Shown here: positions 1-5,319 of the stretch, piece after piece
Position numbering within the stretch: the first letter of the stretch is position 1
How the letters are laid out: every line of letters begins with the position of its first letter
Assembly: GCA_900551915.1 (NCBI GenBank)
Contig: URXT01000034.1
Span: forward strand, 1-20,159
DNA: 20,159 bases
Direction of reading: 5' to 3'
Source: an uncultured bacterium
Lineage (GTDB): Bacteria > Cyanobacteriota > Vampirovibrionia > Gastranaerophilales > Gastranaerophilaceae
The notes under the pieces: generated by a model
What the model was told of the DNA's origin: nothing
Databases searched by the model: none
What the model saw: the letters and a program-made list of their open reading frames with translations, nothing else
Position numbers and translations under genes: made by a program

Positions 1-1
1 T

Positions 2-112
2 AAACCTACTTCAAGTGGAATTAAAATCAATGGTAAAGATATTTTAGAAGAGACAAAACTTGTTACAGGCGATTGGGTTCAAATTAAAGATATAGGGTTT
101 CAAATCGTTTAA
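2..112 (+). CDS. C-terminal fragment of an FHA-domain protein (5' end outside window)
   Basis: An open frame enters from the left edge and stops at TAA 110-112, giving 36 residues. It contains SSGIKINGKDI, then LVTGDWVQIKDIGFQIV. This matches the last strands of a forkhead-associated (FHA) domain, where an S/N-G-x-x-x-N-G turn is followed by L-x-x-G-D-x-I-x-I-G and a final F-x-V strand. FHA domains bind phosphothreonine peptides and often sit at the C-terminus of signalling proteins. The natural-looking end right after the last strand suggests the gene is intact and only cut by the window edge. The rest of the protein, and so its actual role, cannot be seen. Confidence 0.6.
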   Translation, partial: KPTSSGIKINGKDILEETKLVTGDWVQIKDIGFQIV

Positions 113-216
113 AATAAATTGTTGGAAGCACCAAAGTACAGGAGGTTGTCGACCATTGCATTGTGGCAGTTGATAATCATTAACTGACCTTGTTTCAAAT
201 TTTCATTTTCGTTCAT
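109..216 (-). CDS. possible 35-residue protein of unknown function
   Basis: The minus strand has a strong ribosome binding site (AAAGGAGACAATAA, about 221-230) placed correctly before an ATG. The product starts MNENENLKQGQLMIINC and ends FGASNNLF. Its stop codon overlaps the stop of the convergent FHA gene (109-112). There is no signal peptide, membrane segment or motif I recognise. It could be a real microprotein, or the surviving start of a longer gene whose 3' part was lost. The only support is the good start region, so the call is tentative. Confidence 0.35.
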   Translation of the reverse strand: MNENENLKQGQLMIINCHNAMVDNLLYFGASNNLF

Positions 217-550
217 TTATTGTCTCCTTTTGTTTAATCAAGCAAATAATAAACCTTTTTAAAAAATCTTGCTCTTAAATTCATCGTTTCGCTATCTATG
301 AGAGAGTTTTACCACAATTACCATGTCAATAAACCCTAAAATTAATGCTTTGATTAGGATTGACTGGATTTACGGCAAAAACCGTTATGTAATATTGAAT
401 ATTGCCTGATTGCTGAAATCCTCTAAAATCAACAAATTTTTTCAGCAGTCCCTTTTTAGTCCCTTTTGGGCAAAATTTGCTCATTTTTTGAGCTTAGGGA
501 CAGGGCGTAAACGCAATAAGAAATAGCCCTGTCGGACTCTTTCTAAATGG
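217..550. other. intergenic stretch, no supported gene
   Basis: This AT-rich stretch has no convincing gene. On the minus strand a 52-codon frame (484 down to 326, beginning MSKFCPKGTKKG) is open, but it has no ribosome binding site. Its Lys/Gly-rich start and position beside a tRNA resemble the tail of a tRNA-targeting integrase, but that is too weak to claim. A short hairpin (GCTCA/TGAGC, about 479-493) and a tandem AGTCCCTTTT pair (about 447-467) lie just before the larger hairpin at 499-533. Confidence 0.4.
499..533. other. 8-bp stem hairpin, GACAGGGC/GCCCTGTC
   Basis: The arms GACAGGGC (499-506) and GCCCTGTC (526-533) pair perfectly around a 19-base loop. No clear U-run follows on either strand, so it is not a standard terminator. 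It stands at the outer edge of the tRNA 3'-end copy at 551-568 and may belong to the same element remnant. Confidence 0.4.
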
Positions 551-568
551 AGGAGGAGGTGGAATTCG
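551..568 (-). repeat. copy of the tRNA-Ser 3' end (att-like direct repeat)
   Basis: Bases 551-568 match 741-758, the 3' end of the tRNA-Ser gene, at 17 of 18 positions (AGGAGGAGGTGGAATTCG against AGGAGGAGGTGGGATTCG). The copied part runs from the T-loop through the T-stem and acceptor strand to the end of the tRNA, in the same orientation and exactly 190 bp downstream of it. Elements that integrate at tRNA genes typically leave such copies. The 5' parts of a tRNA are absent here, so this is not a second tRNA gene. Confidence 0.6.
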
Positions 569-704
569 GTCTTGCTCGCTCGCGTTTAACGGCAATTCCG
601 CGTTTTGTTTTCAGCGATTTTATCGCTTCAACAAAAGCGCTCCAGCCTCAGCTCGCTCGCGCAACCCACGGAAAAATGTATTCTAATCCTCACACACGCA
701 AAAT
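569..704. other. non-coding segment between the two tRNA 3'-end copies
   Basis: The segment is richer in G+C than its surroundings. It holds the 11-mer GCTCGCTCGCG twice (about 574-584 and 651-661), a perfect hairpin AGCGAT-TTT-ATCGCT (about 613-627), and a GCGCAACCCACGG stretch near 660 that echoes the tRNA T-stem. Open frames run through it, but none has a ribosome binding site. It looks like structured, non-coding filler such as a short mobile-element remnant. Confidence 0.4.
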
Positions 705-737
705 AAAAACGAGTAAGACTTTAGTCTACTCGTTTTT
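705..737 (-). terminator. intrinsic terminator of tRNA-Ser
   Basis: AAAAACGAGTAAGAC (705-719) pairs with GTCTACTCGTTTTT (724-737) around a TTTA loop, with one bulged A. Read on the minus strand it begins 4 bases after the tRNA 3' end and finishes in a U-run, so it should stop tRNA transcription. The A-run on the other side would let it work from the left as well. Confidence 0.8.
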
Positions 738-741
738 ATAA

Positions 742-828
742 GGAGGAGGTGGGATTCGAACCCACGGTACGCTCGTCACGTACGACGGTTTTCAAGACCG
801 CTCCGATAAACCGCTCTGGCACTCCTCC
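742..828 (-). tRNA. tRNA-Ser (anticodon UGA)
   Basis: On the minus strand the gene runs from GGAGGAG (828-822) to CTCCTCC (748-742), which form a perfect 7-bp acceptor stem. The anticodon loop is CUUGAAA with UGA at 794-792, closed by GCGGT/ACCGT. The T-arm is GTGGG-TTCGAAT-CCCAC. A long variable arm with a GTACG/CGTAC stem marks a class II tRNA, as expected for serine. The CCA end is not encoded. The base after the acceptor stem (741) would give U at the discriminator position, where bacterial tRNA-Ser usually has G. It has its own promoter and terminator and appears to be a single-gene unit. Confidence 0.95.
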
Positions 829-853
829 AAATGTATTTATCAGATGTGATTTT

Positions 854-881
854 ATTGTATTATATCAAAAATTTTTGTCAA
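854..881 (-). promoter_or_regulatory. sigma-70 promoter of tRNA-Ser
   Basis: The minus strand carries a consensus -35 TTGACA (881-876), a 16-bp spacer and a -10 TACAAT (859-854), about 26 bp before the tRNA 5' end. An overlapping TATAAT in the spacer is too close to the -35 to be the main -10. Confidence 0.8.
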
Positions 882-957
882 TATGGTTTTTATTTAATAA
901 TTCATCAAGCTTACTAAAAAATCGCAATTGAACCTTTTTATAAAAAATAAGGAGGTT

Positions 958-1056
958 TTAAGATTTTCGTAAATTATTACCAGACATCGACTTTTTCCAG
1001 CGGCTCTTTCCTAATCCTGTAATTGCCTGCCTAATTCTTCCGCCAGCGACCTTCAC
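958..1056 (-). CDS. possible 32-residue basic microprotein (GTG start)
   Basis: A minus-strand GTG at 1056-1054 follows a GGAG by 9 bases and opens a 32-codon frame ending at 960-958. The product (starts VKVAGGRIRQAITGLGK, ends NNLRKS) is strongly basic, with many Arg and Lys and hardly any acidic residues, as in nucleic-acid-binding peptides. It lies just downstream of a terminator and hairpin on the same strand (1127-1081). The other two frames are also fairly open, and the region contains a repeated CCTAATTC motif, so this may be a non-coding repeat. No family recognised. Confidence 0.2.
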   Translation of the reverse strand: MKVAGGRIRQAITGLGKSRWKKSMSGNNLRKS

Positions 1057-1080
1057 CTAATTCAGCTCCAGTATGTAAGG

Positions 1081-1095
1081 GCACACTTCGTGTGC
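1081..1095. other. perfect hairpin GCACAC-TTC-GTGTGC
   Basis: A 6-bp perfect stem with a 3-base loop directly abuts the U-tract of the minus-strand terminator at 1096-1127. On the plus strand an A-run follows, so it is not a plus-strand terminator. Together the two hairpins give a compact structured stretch of about 50 bp. Confidence 0.55.
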
Positions 1096-1127
1096 AAAAA
1101 AAAGCTATGTACTTGAGGTGCATAGCT
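1096..1127 (-). terminator. strong intrinsic terminator on the minus strand with no upstream gene
   Basis: On the minus strand AGCTATGCAC (1127-1118) pairs with GTACATAGCT (1112-1103) in a 10-bp stem with one G-U pair and a CTCAA loop, followed by eight U residues. No minus-strand gene lies between it and the plus-strand gene starting at 1332. A small RNA or a leader transcript is the simplest explanation. Confidence 0.7.
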
Positions 1128-1205
1128 GTTGATTAGGGATATGTGTATCTTAGTCTCTAAGGAGTATGGTTTTATATTAGCAAAGTACCCGGAAAATTAA
1201 ATCAT
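1096..1205 (-). ncRNA. candidate small RNA ending at the orphan terminator
   Basis: The minus strand to the right of the orphan terminator has no gene but contains a small hairpin CTTAG-AGA-CTAAG (about 1161-1149), next to an unpaired ACTCCTT stretch that is complementary to ribosome binding sites. A weak -10-like TATGAT lies near 1208-1213. A roughly 100-base transcript ending at 1096 would fit. The 5' end is a guess, and no known RNA family (SRP RNA, 6S, RNase P, tmRNA) matched by eye. Confidence 0.25.
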
Positions 1206-1292
1206 ACATTTTTATGATGTTTCGAAATACGACTATGTAAAATAATGTAAATTTTTACTATTAAGGTAGCACAAAATGTTATTTTTAAGGTT

Positions 1293-1298
1293 TATAAT
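1293..1298 (+). promoter_or_regulatory. -10 element before the 135-residue protein gene
   Basis: A perfect TATAAT lies 33 bp before the ATG at 1332. No good -35 is seen at the usual distance (CACAAA at 1270-1275). GAGGTG at about 1324-1329 is the ribosome binding site. Confidence 0.45.
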
Positions 1299-1331
1299 CA
1301 CAGTAAAAAAAGTTAAAACTACAGAGGTGCT

Positions 1332-1739
1332 ATGCAAATATCATTAAACACTTATAAACCGTACACACAAAACTACAAGGCATTAAACCAAGCCAAACCC
1401 ATGCAGAAACATAATGTCAATTTTACATCAGGATACGGCGCCGAAGAATTTAATGTTATAGATAACCCTGATTTAACACCGAGAAGCAACGGTGAAAGAT
1501 GGCGCAATATTGCAAAAGCAATAAAAATGATGACCATTGACCATTATAAAGAAACACACGGAATTTTCCCGCAAAAGCCAAAACCGCTCTTTACAGAAGA
1601 GGAATTCAAAAAATACCGTGACTCCTTCTACGAAGGAACAGACGCGGAAGGTATGAATCCGGAAGATTTAGTTCCCGGCAACCCGTATGATAAATATGTA
1701 ATAGACGATTATTCGCCGGCCAGCGATGTCGAAGACTAA
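1332..1739 (+). CDS. small hypothetical protein, 135 residues, lineage-type
   Basis: The start is set by GAGGTG a few bases before the ATG and a TATAAT further up. The protein begins MQISLNTYKPYTQNYKALN and has NVNFTSGYG near residues 29-37. A short disordered N-terminus with a F-x-S/G motif is, as far as I recall, common in small proteins of gut Melainabacteria. The middle is basic and probably helical (RWRNIAKAIKMMTIDHYKE). The C-terminal half is acidic, with many Pro, Asp and Glu. No signal peptide, membrane helix or catalytic motif is visible. It stands just upstream of ffh, which has its own TATAAT, so an operon is not required. No function can be assigned. Confidence 0.75.
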   Translation: MQISLNTYKPYTQNYKALNQAKPMQKHNVNFTSGYGAEEFNVIDNPDLTPRSNGERWRNIAKAIKMMTIDHYKETHGIFPQKPKPLFTEEEFKKYRDSFYEGTDAEGMNPEDLVPGNPYDKYVIDDYSPASDVED

Positions 1740-1756
1740 TTCAAACATTTTCATGC

Positions 1757-1777
1757 TATAATTCTGTTATTAACAGA
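1757..1777 (+). promoter_or_regulatory. ffh promoter -10 with a dyad at the predicted transcription start
   Basis: TATAAT (1757-1762) lies 32 bp before the ffh ATG, without a clear -35. Immediately after it is the near-perfect dyad TCTGTTATTAACAGA (1763-1777), centred on 1770 where transcription should start. It could be an operator or a small 5' leader hairpin. The ffh ribosome binding site GAAGGGA follows at about 1783-1789. Confidence 0.45.
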
Positions 1778-1794
1778 TTAACGAAGGGATAAAA

Positions 1795-3222
1795 ATGTTT
1801 GACAGTTTAAGCGACAGACTACAAAGTATAATCAGCGGCACAAGAGACAAAGAACTAACGCAGGAAAATATGCACGAAGCCTTGCGGGAAATCCGTCGTG
1901 CGCTTCTTGAAGCAGATGTGAATTTGCGTGTTGTAAAATCTTTCATCTCAAATATACGCGACAAGGCTGAAGGCGAAAACATTGTCCAGGGCGTTGACCC
2001 GTCGCAGCAACTTGTGAAAATTGTTCATGATGAACTTGTCGAACTTTTGGGAAAAGAAAAGAAACCGCTTGAACTTCATAACAATCCTGCTTTGATTATG
2101 ATGCTTGGCCTTCAAGGGTCAGGAAAAACCACATCAAGCGCAAAGCTTGCAGTTAAACTTAAAAAAGAAGGCAAAAAACCTCTTATTGCAGCCTGTGACG
2201 TTTACCGCCCCGCCGCAATAACCCAGCTTCAAACCCTCGGTAAAGAAACTGATACAGAAGTTTTCACAATTCCCGGCTCAAAAGATGTTCAGGAGATTGT
2301 TCAAAAAGCTATTGAACATGCGAAAAACAAGGGGTTTGATGTCTTAATTCTTGACACGGCCGGCCGTTTACAAATCGATACTGATATGATGGCGGAACTT
2401 CTTTTGATAGACAGAATTTTCCATCCTGATGAAAAACTTCTTGTAATCGACGCGATGACAGGTCAGGAAGCAGTTAATGTCGCCGAAAACTTCGACGCAC
2501 AGCTGGAACTTACAGGCTTGGTGCTTACAAAACTCGATGGCGACAGCCGAGGCGGCTCTGCTTTGAGTGTAGCATACTGTACAGGCAAACCCATTAAATT
2601 AACCGGAACAGGAGAAAAACTTCATGCGTTAGAAGACTTTTATCCGGAACGCATGGCAACAAGAATTTTAGGAATGGGAGATATCGTCTCTCTTGTCGAA
2701 CGCGCACAAGAAGTTTTTGACGAAAAGCAGGCAAAAGAACTTGAAGAAAAAATGGCAAAAGCCGAATTTTCATACAACGATTTTCTCGGGCTTCAAAAGC
2801 AGATGAAAATGTTCGGTTCAATGGGCAATCTTTTGGGAATGATACCGGGTTTAAAGATTAGCAAAGGCGACCGCGATATGATTTCACATGAAGGCGAAAA
2901 ACAGTTTAAGCGGATGGAAGTATTCATTTCGTCAATGACTCCCGAAGAACGTAACAAGCCTGAGCTGATGAACACAAGCCGCAAAAAACGCATTGCAAAA
3001 GGCGCCGGAATGGATTTGGCCGAAGTTAACACATATATCAAGCAATTTGAACAAATGCGAATGATGATGAAGGGAATGCATGACATGAAAAGTATGTTTG
3101 GCAAAATGGGCGGCGGAATGCCTGCTATGGGCAAAGCCGGAAGCGGCGTTCCCGGATTGAATCCGAAAATGGGCAAGCATGCAATGAATAAAGCCCTCAA
3201 AATGATGCGACGGTTTAAGTAA
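1795..3222 (+). CDS. ffh: signal recognition particle GTPase Ffh (SRP54)
   Basis: Ffh binds the SRP RNA and the signal sequences of nascent membrane and secreted proteins, then docks with FtsY at the membrane. The 475 residues have the standard order: an N domain helical bundle (1-95), then the G domain with P-loop GLQGSGKTT (105-113), DVYRPAA (135-141), DTAGR (187-191) and TKLDGDSRGG (245-254). The M domain follows from about 325, with the SRP RNA-binding SRKKRIAKGAG (395-405) and a Met-rich tail (MRMMMKGMHDMKSMF). Length and motifs are complete. GAAGGGA before the ATG supports the start. The usual bacterial downstream neighbour rpsP is absent here; 217 bp of non-coding DNA follows. The SRP RNA gene was not found in the window. 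Confidence 0.98.
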   Translation: MFDSLSDRLQSIISGTRDKELTQENMHEALREIRRALLEADVNLRVVKSFISNIRDKAEGENIVQGVDPSQQLVKIVHDELVELLGKEKKPLELHNNPALIMMLGLQGSGKTTSSAKLAVKLKKEGKKPLIAACDVYRPAAITQLQTLGKETDTEVFTIPGSKDVQEIVQKAIEHAKNKGFDVLILDTAGRLQIDTDMMAELLLIDRIFHPDEKLLVIDAMTGQEAVNVAENFDAQLELTGLVLTKLDGDSRGGSALSVAYCTGKPIKLTGTGEKLHALEDFYPERMATRILGMGDIVSLVERAQEVFDEKQAKELEEKMAKAEFSYNDFLGLQKQMKMFGSMGNLLGMIPGLKISKGDRDMISHEGEKQFKRMEVFISSMTPEERNKPELMNTSRKKRIAKGAGMDLAEVNTYIKQFEQMRMMMKGMHDMKSMFGKMGGGMPAMGKAGSGVPGLNPKMGKHAMNKALKMMRRFK

Positions 3223-3439
3223 ATAAATTGAAAAATGTTAAAATGTAAAGAATAAATGCAAACGAAAAATTGGAAAGCTAATAAAAGAGTTAAAACCAAG
3301 CCGGAACATTAAATTAGCAAAGCTGTACTTGAAAGTGATCTTATAAAAGGCGGGTTAAGTGAAATAGTAAAATGTTTGCGGCAAATCAGATTTTCCAGCG
3401 TATTCGTTTATTAAATTTGTGATTAATATCCACCTTAAA
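3223..3439. other. intergenic region after ffh with a decayed reading frame
   Basis: No clear terminator follows ffh. A plus-strand frame starts at ATG 3256, stops at TAA 3310-3312 after 18 codons, then reads on in the same frame to TAA 3412-3414 (AVLESDLIKGGLSEIVKC within). This could be a gene remnant with one stop, but there is no ribosome binding site and no family I recognise. Confidence 0.25.
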
Positions 3440-4612
3440 TCAAAGTGCTCTGATAATTGACTTGATGTTTTCGTCCGTAATCTTCAAAAGCGCAACCTGA
3501 CGTGATGTATCGTCAAGCTCATTGTGGGCTTTCAAAACTTCAGCGGTTTTGACAATGATTGTCTGGTTGCTGCATTTCAGAAGTTCTCTTACTGCATACA
3601 TATCGTGCGCAAAATCAAGTGCGGTGTAAACAAAAGGGCTATTTTCATTCAACTCCTGATTTACAAAGCAAAGAAGTTCTTTTTCATTGATGTGGCTTAA
3701 AAGCTTTTTAATGTCGAGAATTTCTTTTTTTGTTTCTTTGTCCTCATCGTAAAGATACTCATCATTTTCGGTAAGAGTTTCGAATTTTTCATGCGCATTC
3801 AAAAGCACAACTGCGGTTTTGCTGTCATCGGCGTGAACCATAAGCCTTTCAAAGATTTCGTATATCTCATAATCAAAAACAGACGAAAGCGGAATAATTT
3901 CCCCCAATCCGTTAATGATGTTGTTCAAAACCAGAAGTCCGTTTTCCAAATCGTTCTCTAAAATTGAGAAAATATCTTTGAGATACGGAATTTCAGCGGC
4001 GATATTTTCGGACATTGTGGAATTTCTCATTGTTTCGATAATAGGAGAAAGCGCACCTTGTCTGCCGTATGATGTGAGAAATTTAACAGCCTTTAACTTT
4101 TCAAATTCGTCTTCGGATTTAAGCTTTTCGAGCGCGTTCTGGTATGAAAATTCGTCTTTCATAGCGCCGAGCGCCGCTGCACAGTTTGAATTCAAAAACT
4201 CATCATCTGTTTGGGAATTTTTTCTCAAAAGTTCAATTGCCAGAGGGTCTTGAATGTATGTGAAGAATTTCGCACAGTAGGTTTTTTCGTCATTAGAACC
4301 GGCTTCAAAAATTTCGAGCATTCTGTCAGTCAAATCTTCGTCAGCATATTTTACGAGGGTAGAAATAATTACTTCCTCGTATGAGGGCGAATATATTTGC
4401 AGAAACGAAAGAATATTTTTGTAATTGGTTTCATTAATAGCGTTTGCAATCCTGTCGGAAACATTTTGCTTAACGAAATCAAAAAGGAAATCGTCTTTTG
4501 CAATGAGCGCCTTGAACATCTCAACGTCTGCCGTATTCACAAGATGACAGGCCGCGGCTTCAAAATCCTGTTTATTTTTGCCCGTAAGTTTTTTTATTAA
4601 ATCTTCAACCAT
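3440..4612 (-). CDS. HEAT-like helical repeat protein, 390 residues
   Basis: The protein is almost entirely amphipathic helices of 12-20 residues joined by short turns, acidic overall, with no signal peptide or membrane segment. Units such as DPLAIELLRKNSQTDDEFL, NSNCAAALGAMKDEFSYQNA and EDEFEKLKAVKFLTSYGRQG (about residues 117-188) look like HEAT or PBS-lyase-type repeats, which act as protein-binding scaffolds. No catalytic motif is seen. It starts 18 bp after the stop of the DprA-like gene on the same strand, with only a weak GGGA ribosome binding site, so the two are very likely co-transcribed. A partner role for the DprA-like protein is possible but unproven. Confidence 0.7.
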   Translation of the reverse strand: MVEDLIKKLTGKNKQDFEAAACHLVNTADVEMFKALIAKDDFLFDFVKQNVSDRIANAINETNYKNILSFLQIYSPSYEEVIISTLVKYADEDLTDRMLEIFEAGSNDEKTYCAKFFTYIQDPLAIELLRKNSQTDDEFLNSNCAAALGAMKDEFSYQNALEKLKSEDEFEKLKAVKFLTSYGRQGALSPIIETMRNSTMSENIAAEIPYLKDIFSILENDLENGLLVLNNIINGLGEIIPLSSVFDYEIYEIFERLMVHADDSKTAVVLLNAHEKFETLTENDEYLYDEDKETKKEILDIKKLLSHINEKELLCFVNQELNENSPFVYTALDFAHDMYAVRELLKCSNQTIIVKTAEVLKAHNELDDTSRQVALLKITDENIKSIIRAL

Positions 4613-4630
4613 TTTCCCGCCTGCAAAAAG

Positions 4631-5224
4631 CTAGTCAAGATAGAACACGGTAATAACTTTGTGTCCTTCTTCAGCGTATTGAACCGCGTTGTGTAAAGTT
4701 TTACTTGTATGAGAAAGGAAACAGATTAACTGGTTGCAATCGTCGATAATTTCTCTGTTGCAGACGCGTGACGCATCGGCAAGCGTCATCATAGCGCGGT
4801 CAGCGTGTTCGATGATGTTTGGAACACCGATTAACTGGTCTTGAACATCGCTCGGCTGCTGGCCGATTGTTTGCGGAAGAATTACTTTTAATTTATCGGG
4901 ATTAGCCTTCATTGCACCTCTGATAGCAGCGGCGTTTGTTCCTGAAGAACCGCCGGAAGTGATGATGGTGTTGCCCTGTCTTACAAGCGCTGTTGCAAGG
5001 GTTTCAATCATCTGTTGATGCGTAATCGGTAAGTTACGGCTTCCGATAATAGCAATTTTTTTGGCAGATTGTCTGATTGTTGCAAGTTCCTGAGCCAACT
5101 CGTCAACTGTATGCGGTGAATCCGCACTCACACTGTCCATATCATCCAACGGAACCATAATTGACGGCTGTTCATTATTTTTGTTGTCGTCAGAACCCAT
5201 CACCATATTTTCTACGTCTGCCAT
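4631..5224 (-). CDS. DprA/Smf-like SLOG-superfamily Rossmann protein
   Basis: After an acidic, probably disordered N-terminus (1-50), residues 55-195 form a nucleotide-binding Rossmann fold: KKIAIIGSRNLP (55-66), then THQQMIETLATALVRQG and NTIITSGGSSGTNAAAIRGA (85-104). These match the DprA core, where GSR and the SGGA-x-G-(I/T)-D loop bind nucleic acid or nucleotide. True DprA has about 300 residues or more with flanking SAM-like and winged-helix domains; this 197-residue form lacks them. Cyanobacteria carry similar short proteins annotated as DNA recombination-mediator protein A. A role in handling incoming single-stranded DNA is therefore possible but not shown, and ligand sensing, as in other SLOG proteins, is an alternative. 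AGGA precedes the ATG. It is first in a two-gene unit with the HEAT-like gene. Confidence 0.75.
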   Translation of the reverse strand: MADVENMVMGSDDNKNNEQPSIMVPLDDMDSVSADSPHTVDELAQELATIRQSAKKIAIIGSRNLPITHQQMIETLATALVRQGNTIITSGGSSGTNAAAIRGAMKANPDKLKVILPQTIGQQPSDVQDQLIGVPNIIEHADRAMMTLADASRVCNREIIDDCNQLICFLSHTSKTLHNAVQYAEEGHKVITVFYLD

Positions 5225-5252
5225 TTTTCCTACTTTCTAAATAAATATACAA

Positions 5253-5281
5253 TTGCAAATAATATTTTTTTCAAGTATGCT
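5253..5281 (+). promoter_or_regulatory. promoter of the UvrD/PcrA-type helicase gene
   Basis: TTGCAA (5253-5258), a 17-bp spacer and TATGCT (5276-5281) lie about 40 bp before the helicase ATG. It is back to back with the divergent promoter at 5283-5311, so the two may compete for polymerase. Confidence 0.5.
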
Positions 5282-5282
5282 G

Positions 5283-5311
5283 ATTATAACACAAAAATTT
5301 AATTTTGGGAA
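5283..5311 (-). promoter_or_regulatory. promoter of the DprA-like/HEAT operon
   Basis: On the minus strand TTCCCA (5311-5306), a 17-bp spacer and a consensus TATAAT (5288-5283) precede the DprA-like gene by about 60 bp. Confidence 0.55.
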
Positions 5312-5319
5312 TAGGGAGC

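Noticed and set aside
326..484. 52-codon minus-strand frame suggesting an integrase tail
   Set aside because: No ribosome binding site and no recognisable integrase motif; only the location is suggestive.
547..741. 64-codon frame beginning MEEEVEFGLARS
   Set aside because: Its first codons are the duplicated tRNA 3' end and its last ones the tRNA terminator, so it is not a gene.
749..931. Open frame over the tRNA-Ser gene (MGFEPTVRSSRTTVF...)
   Set aside because: It is the antisense translation of the tRNA, a well-known annotation artefact.
961..1080. SRP RNA, RNase P RNA or 6S RNA near ffh
   Set aside because: A GGCGGAAG stretch caught the eye, but the conserved SRP apical loop and RNase P core motifs are absent.
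3256..3414. Plus-strand frame with one internal stop after ffh
   Set aside because: Short, no ribosome binding site, no family; chance or an old remnant.
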